From: Streptomyces lushanensis
GTDB lineage: Bacteria > Actinomycetota > Actinomycetes > Streptomycetales > Streptomycetaceae
Reading direction: 5' to 3'
Length of the DNA stretch: 42,585 nt
Assembly (NCBI RefSeq): GCF_001700515.1
Contig: NZ_MAUD01000126.1
Location: 1-42,585, forward strand
The notes under the pieces were generated by a model. It saw only the letters and a program-made list of their open reading frames with translations. It made no database searches and had not been told where the DNA came from. The position numbers and the translations under genes were made by a program. Shown in pieces: positions 40,396 through 42,585 of this stretch (the stretch's first letter is position 1; the number at the start of each line of letters is the position of its first letter).

Positions 40396-41045
40396 TGCCG
40401 TTCCGTGAGATCAACTCGAAGATGGTCGAGGCCGTGGTGGTCCCCGGCCAGAAGATGTTCAGCCAGCGCGGCGCCATGCTGGCGTACCGGGGCGAGGTCA
40501 GCTTCACGCCGAACATGCAGGGCGGCCAGGGCGGTCTGATGTCGATGATCGGCCGGCGGGTGGCCAACGAGGCGACACCGCTGATGACGGTCGAGGGCAA
40601 CGGCACGGTGCTGTTCGGCCACGGCGGCCATCACATCCAGGTCATCGGGCTCGCCGGCGACACCCTGTACGTCGAGGCGGACCGGCTGCTCGCCTTCGAC
40701 GGGACGCTCCAGCAGGGCACGATGTTCATGGGCTCGCAGGGCGGGGTCATGGGCATGGTGCGCGGCCAGGTGACCGGCCAGGGCCTGTTCACGACCACGC
40801 TCAAGGGCCATGGCGCGGTCGCCGTGATGGCACACGGCGGGGTGATCGAGGTGCCCATCGGCCCGGGCAGGGATGTCCATGTGGATCCGCAGGCCTATGT
40901 CGCGCACCACGGCGACGTACGGAACAAGCTCTCCACCGCGCTCGGCTGGCGCGACATGGTGGGGCGCGGCTCGGGCGAGGCCTTCCAGCTCGAACTCAGC
41001 GGCAGTGGTGCGGTGTACGTCCAGGCGTCGGAGGAGAAGCTGTGA
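40395..41045 (+). CDS. AIM24 family protein 2
   Basis: 216 aa from ATG 40395. [64 protein letters not shown] and [12 protein letters not shown] parallel the first AIM24 protein strand by strand. A Met/Gly/Gln-rich part ([15 protein letters not shown]) lies near residue 40. One-base overlap with gene 1 and four-base overlap with gene 3 indicate equal, coupled synthesis, as for subunits of one complex. Confidence 0.88.
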   Translation: MPFREINSKMVEAVVVPGQKMFSQRGAMLAYRGEVSFTPNMQGGQGGLMSMIGRRVANEATPLMTVEGNGTVLFGHGGHHIQVIGLAGDTLYVEADRLLAFDGTLQQGTMFMGSQGGVMGMVRGQVTGQGLFTTTLKGHGAVAVMAHGGVIEVPIGPGRDVHVDPQAYVAHHGDVRNKLSTALGWRDMVGRGSGEAFQLELSGSGAVYVQASEEKL

Positions 41046-41830
41046 GCGCGCCCGTGATCTTCGACCCGATGACGCTGCCGAGCGACGACAACGTCAACGC
41101 GTACACCTTCTGTGTGGAGCTGAAGGGAGGCGAGTGGTTCCTCCAGAAGGGCAAGATGATCGCCTACTACGGGCGCATCGAGTTCAACGGGATCGGCCAC
41201 GGCCGCTTCGAGCGGCTGCTGCGTACGAGCTTCCACTCGCCGCTGCACGCCAGTGACTGGGTGGTGGCCCAGGGCAGCGGCAAGATGCTGCTCGCGGACC
41301 GGGCCTTCGACGTCAACTCGTACGACCTGGAGGACGGCAATCTCACCATCCGCTCCGGGAATCTGCTGGCGTACCAGCCCACGCTGGCGCTCAAGCAGTC
41401 GATCGTGCCGGGCTTCCTGACCCTGATCGGCACGGGCAAGTTCGTGGCGGCGTCGAACGGTCCCGTCGTCTTCATGGAGCCGCCCATCAGGGTGGATCCG
41501 CAGGCGCTGGTGGGCTGGGCCGACTGCCCTTCGCCGTGCCACCACTACGACCACGGCTATATGACCGGAGTGCTGGGCGGGCTGCGCTCGCTGACAGGGC
41601 TCGGGGGAACCTCGGGTGAGGAGCACCAGTTCGAGTTCGTCGGAGCGGGTACGGTGCTGCTCCAGTCGACCGAGATGCTGATGGCCGAGCAGGCGACCGG
41701 CGCGGTGCCGCACGAGCCCGGGGTACCGGGCGGCGGCGCGGGCGTACCGGGGTCCGGCCACGCGGGTCAGGGTGCGGCGCCCAGGCTGCCGGGGCAGCTC
41801 GGGGACCTCCAGCGTCGCTTCGGCCTGTGA
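41042..41830 (+). CDS. AIM24 family protein 3
   Basis: 262 aa from GTG 41042, overlapping gene 2 by four bases (GTGA). The AIM24 core is present (KMIAYYGRIEFNGIG, GKMLLADRAFDVNSYDLEDG, LTIRSGNLLAYQPTLALKQS, FEFVGAGTVLLQSTEML). It differs in a Cys/His patch, WADCPSPCHHYDHGYM, which could bind metal, and in a Gly/Pro/Ala-rich tail of about 45 residues. Last gene of the three-gene operon. Confidence 0.88.
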   Translation: MSAPVIFDPMTLPSDDNVNAYTFCVELKGGEWFLQKGKMIAYYGRIEFNGIGHGRFERLLRTSFHSPLHASDWVVAQGSGKMLLADRAFDVNSYDLEDGNLTIRSGNLLAYQPTLALKQSIVPGFLTLIGTGKFVAASNGPVVFMEPPIRVDPQALVGWADCPSPCHHYDHGYMTGVLGGLRSLTGLGGTSGEEHQFEFVGAGTVLLQSTEMLMAEQATGAVPHEPGVPGGGAGVPGSGHAGQGAAPRLPGQLGDLQRRFGL

Positions 41831-41890
41831 GCGATAGGCTGCGGAGTGTGACGCCGGGCGCGGGTGCGGCGGCGTCACCACGCGGAGACT

Positions 41891-41926
41891 TTGTACAGAA
41901 TTCAACTTCTTAGGTAGAATCCCCCC
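41891..41926 (+). promoter_or_regulatory. Leaderless promoter of the terminal MarR gene
   Basis: TTGTAC (41891-41896), 18-base spacer, TAGAAT (41915-41920), then six C and the ATG at 41927. Transcription should begin at or next to the start codon. AGAA-N6-TTCT (41897-41910) and the repeated AGAAT inside the spacer are possible MarR half-sites. Confidence 0.65.
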
Positions 41927-42403
41927 ATGGAGACCGAGACCGCCACCCGCTGGCTGACCGACGCGGAGCAGTGCGCCTGGCGCACCCACCTCGATGTCAA
42001 CAAGCTGCTGACGCACCAGTTGGAGAAGGACCTGCAGCCGTTCGGACTGACCTTGAACGACTACGAGATCCTGGTGAATCTCTCGGAGTCGGCGGAGCGT
42101 CGCATGCGGATGAGTGATCTCGCGGCGACCACGCTCCAGTCCAAGAGCCGGCTCTCCCACCAGATCACGCGGATGGAAGCGGCGGAGCTGGTCCGCAGGG
42201 AACACTGCGAGTCGGACCGGCGGGGGCTCTACGCCGTACTGACCGACCACGGCATGGAGACGATGCAGAAGGTCGCGCCGCACCATGTCGCGTCCGTGCG
42301 GAAGCACTTCATCGACCTGCTGCCCCCGGAGGCACTGACGGAACTACGGGCGTCCCTGGGCCCGGTGGCGGAACACCTCCGAGGACGCCGCGGCAAGCTG
42401 TAG
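41927..42403 (+). CDS. MarR family transcriptional regulator
   Basis: 158 aa from ATG 41927. Winged helix: QLEKDLQPFGLTLNDYEILV, MRMSDLAATTLQSKSRLSHQ and ITRMEAAELVRREHCESDRR followed by GLYAVLTDHG. The start is fixed by a -10 element six bases before it. The N-terminus AEQCAWRTHLDVNKLLTHQL is typical of a common Streptomyces MarR group. It follows the AIM24 operon by 96 bp but has its own promoter. Target unknown; self-control is likely. Confidence 0.9.
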   Translation: METETATRWLTDAEQCAWRTHLDVNKLLTHQLEKDLQPFGLTLNDYEILVNLSESAERRMRMSDLAATTLQSKSRLSHQITRMEAAELVRREHCESDRRGLYAVLTDHGMETMQKVAPHHVASVRKHFIDLLPPEALTELRASLGPVAEHLRGRRGKL

Positions 42404-42429
42404 TTTTGAGGGCTCGGTTCGCCTCCGGG
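42404..42429. repeat. Dispersed direct repeat, copy 1
   Basis: 26 bases with core GAGGGCTCGGTTCGCCTCCG, directly after the MarR stop. Identical to copy 2 over this length. Confidence 0.85.
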
Positions 42430-42539
42430 GCGCTTCATGTCGATGCCGACAGTCGACCGTGCTCGACCCCTCGTACCTCGGGGCCTCCGCGCGCTCTCCC
42501 TTTCGACAGCGGCGCGCCCCTTCGGCTCACGCACCTCTT

Positions 42540-42565
42540 TTTTGAGGGCTCGGTTCGCCTCCGGG
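42540..42565. repeat. Dispersed direct repeat, copy 2
   Basis: Same 26 bases as copy 1, 136 bases further on, each preceded by a T run. The 110-base interval holds no gene I can see. Looks like a Streptomyces intergenic element. Confidence 0.85.
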
Positions 42566-42585
42566 CGCTCTATGCCACTGCCGCC

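Noticed and set aside
1..42585. tRNA, rRNA, phage or integrase genes
   Set aside because: No cloverleaf, rRNA core or recombinase motif was recognised on either strand by reading; a dedicated scan was not possible.

Overview
The window is chromosomal DNA of a Streptomyces or close relative. Evidence: very high GC with strong third-position G/C bias, frequent GTG/TTG starts, leaderless-looking genes, and gene sets typical of Streptomyces (cslA-glxA, icmA, pfkA/pta/ackA/pyk, DUF6230/DUF6114). From memory of S. coelicolor, pfkA-pta-ackA-pyk matches SCO5426-SCO5423 and icmA matches SCO5415, while cslA-glxA and the nearby GH6 gene match SCO2836-SCO2838. I could not check this by alignment.

Layout. 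1-4.6 kb: a MerR regulator (cut by the window edge) with a palindromic operator; a secreted GH16 beta-glucanase behind a LacI-type operator; a DUF3558-like lipoprotein; a TetR/NmrA divergent pair with two copies of one palindrome between them. 4.8-11.8 kb: a lone cytochrome P450, glucarate dehydratase, a DctA dicarboxylate transporter, and a divergent CitA/CitB-type two-component system that probably controls dctA. 11.9-18.5 kb: central carbon metabolism, pfkA divergent from pta-ackA-pyk, with CRP-like sites here and upstream of the two-component system.

18.6-22.5 kb is an accessory cassette. An XRE/TPR regulator, a RibD-type reductase and a RibD-type deaminase run leftward. Divergently, a small HATPase, a 39-residue acidic Gly/Asp peptide with two Cys near its C-terminus, a 14-bp hairpin and an unrecognised 134-aa protein run rightward. 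Beside it lies an internally deleted aldehyde dehydrogenase remnant. This is the best candidate in the window for an undescribed system.

23.1-27.5 kb: a Streptomyces-type surface cluster (DUF6230, DUF6114, Pro/Ser-rich secreted protein) and a thioredoxin-TPR protein. 27.6-33.6 kb: TetR, a MarR/ABC-2 exporter operon, icmA (with the diagnostic Phe80 and Gln198), DUF3817 and MarR. 33.8-38.7 kb: a GH6 hydrolase facing glxA-cslA, the hyphal-tip glycan system. 38.9-42.4 kb: DUF3817 coupled to an MTH1187-type protein, three translationally coupled AIM24 genes, and a leaderless MarR gene. The right end carries a direct intergenic repeat. I saw no tRNA, rRNA, CRISPR array, transposase or integrase.
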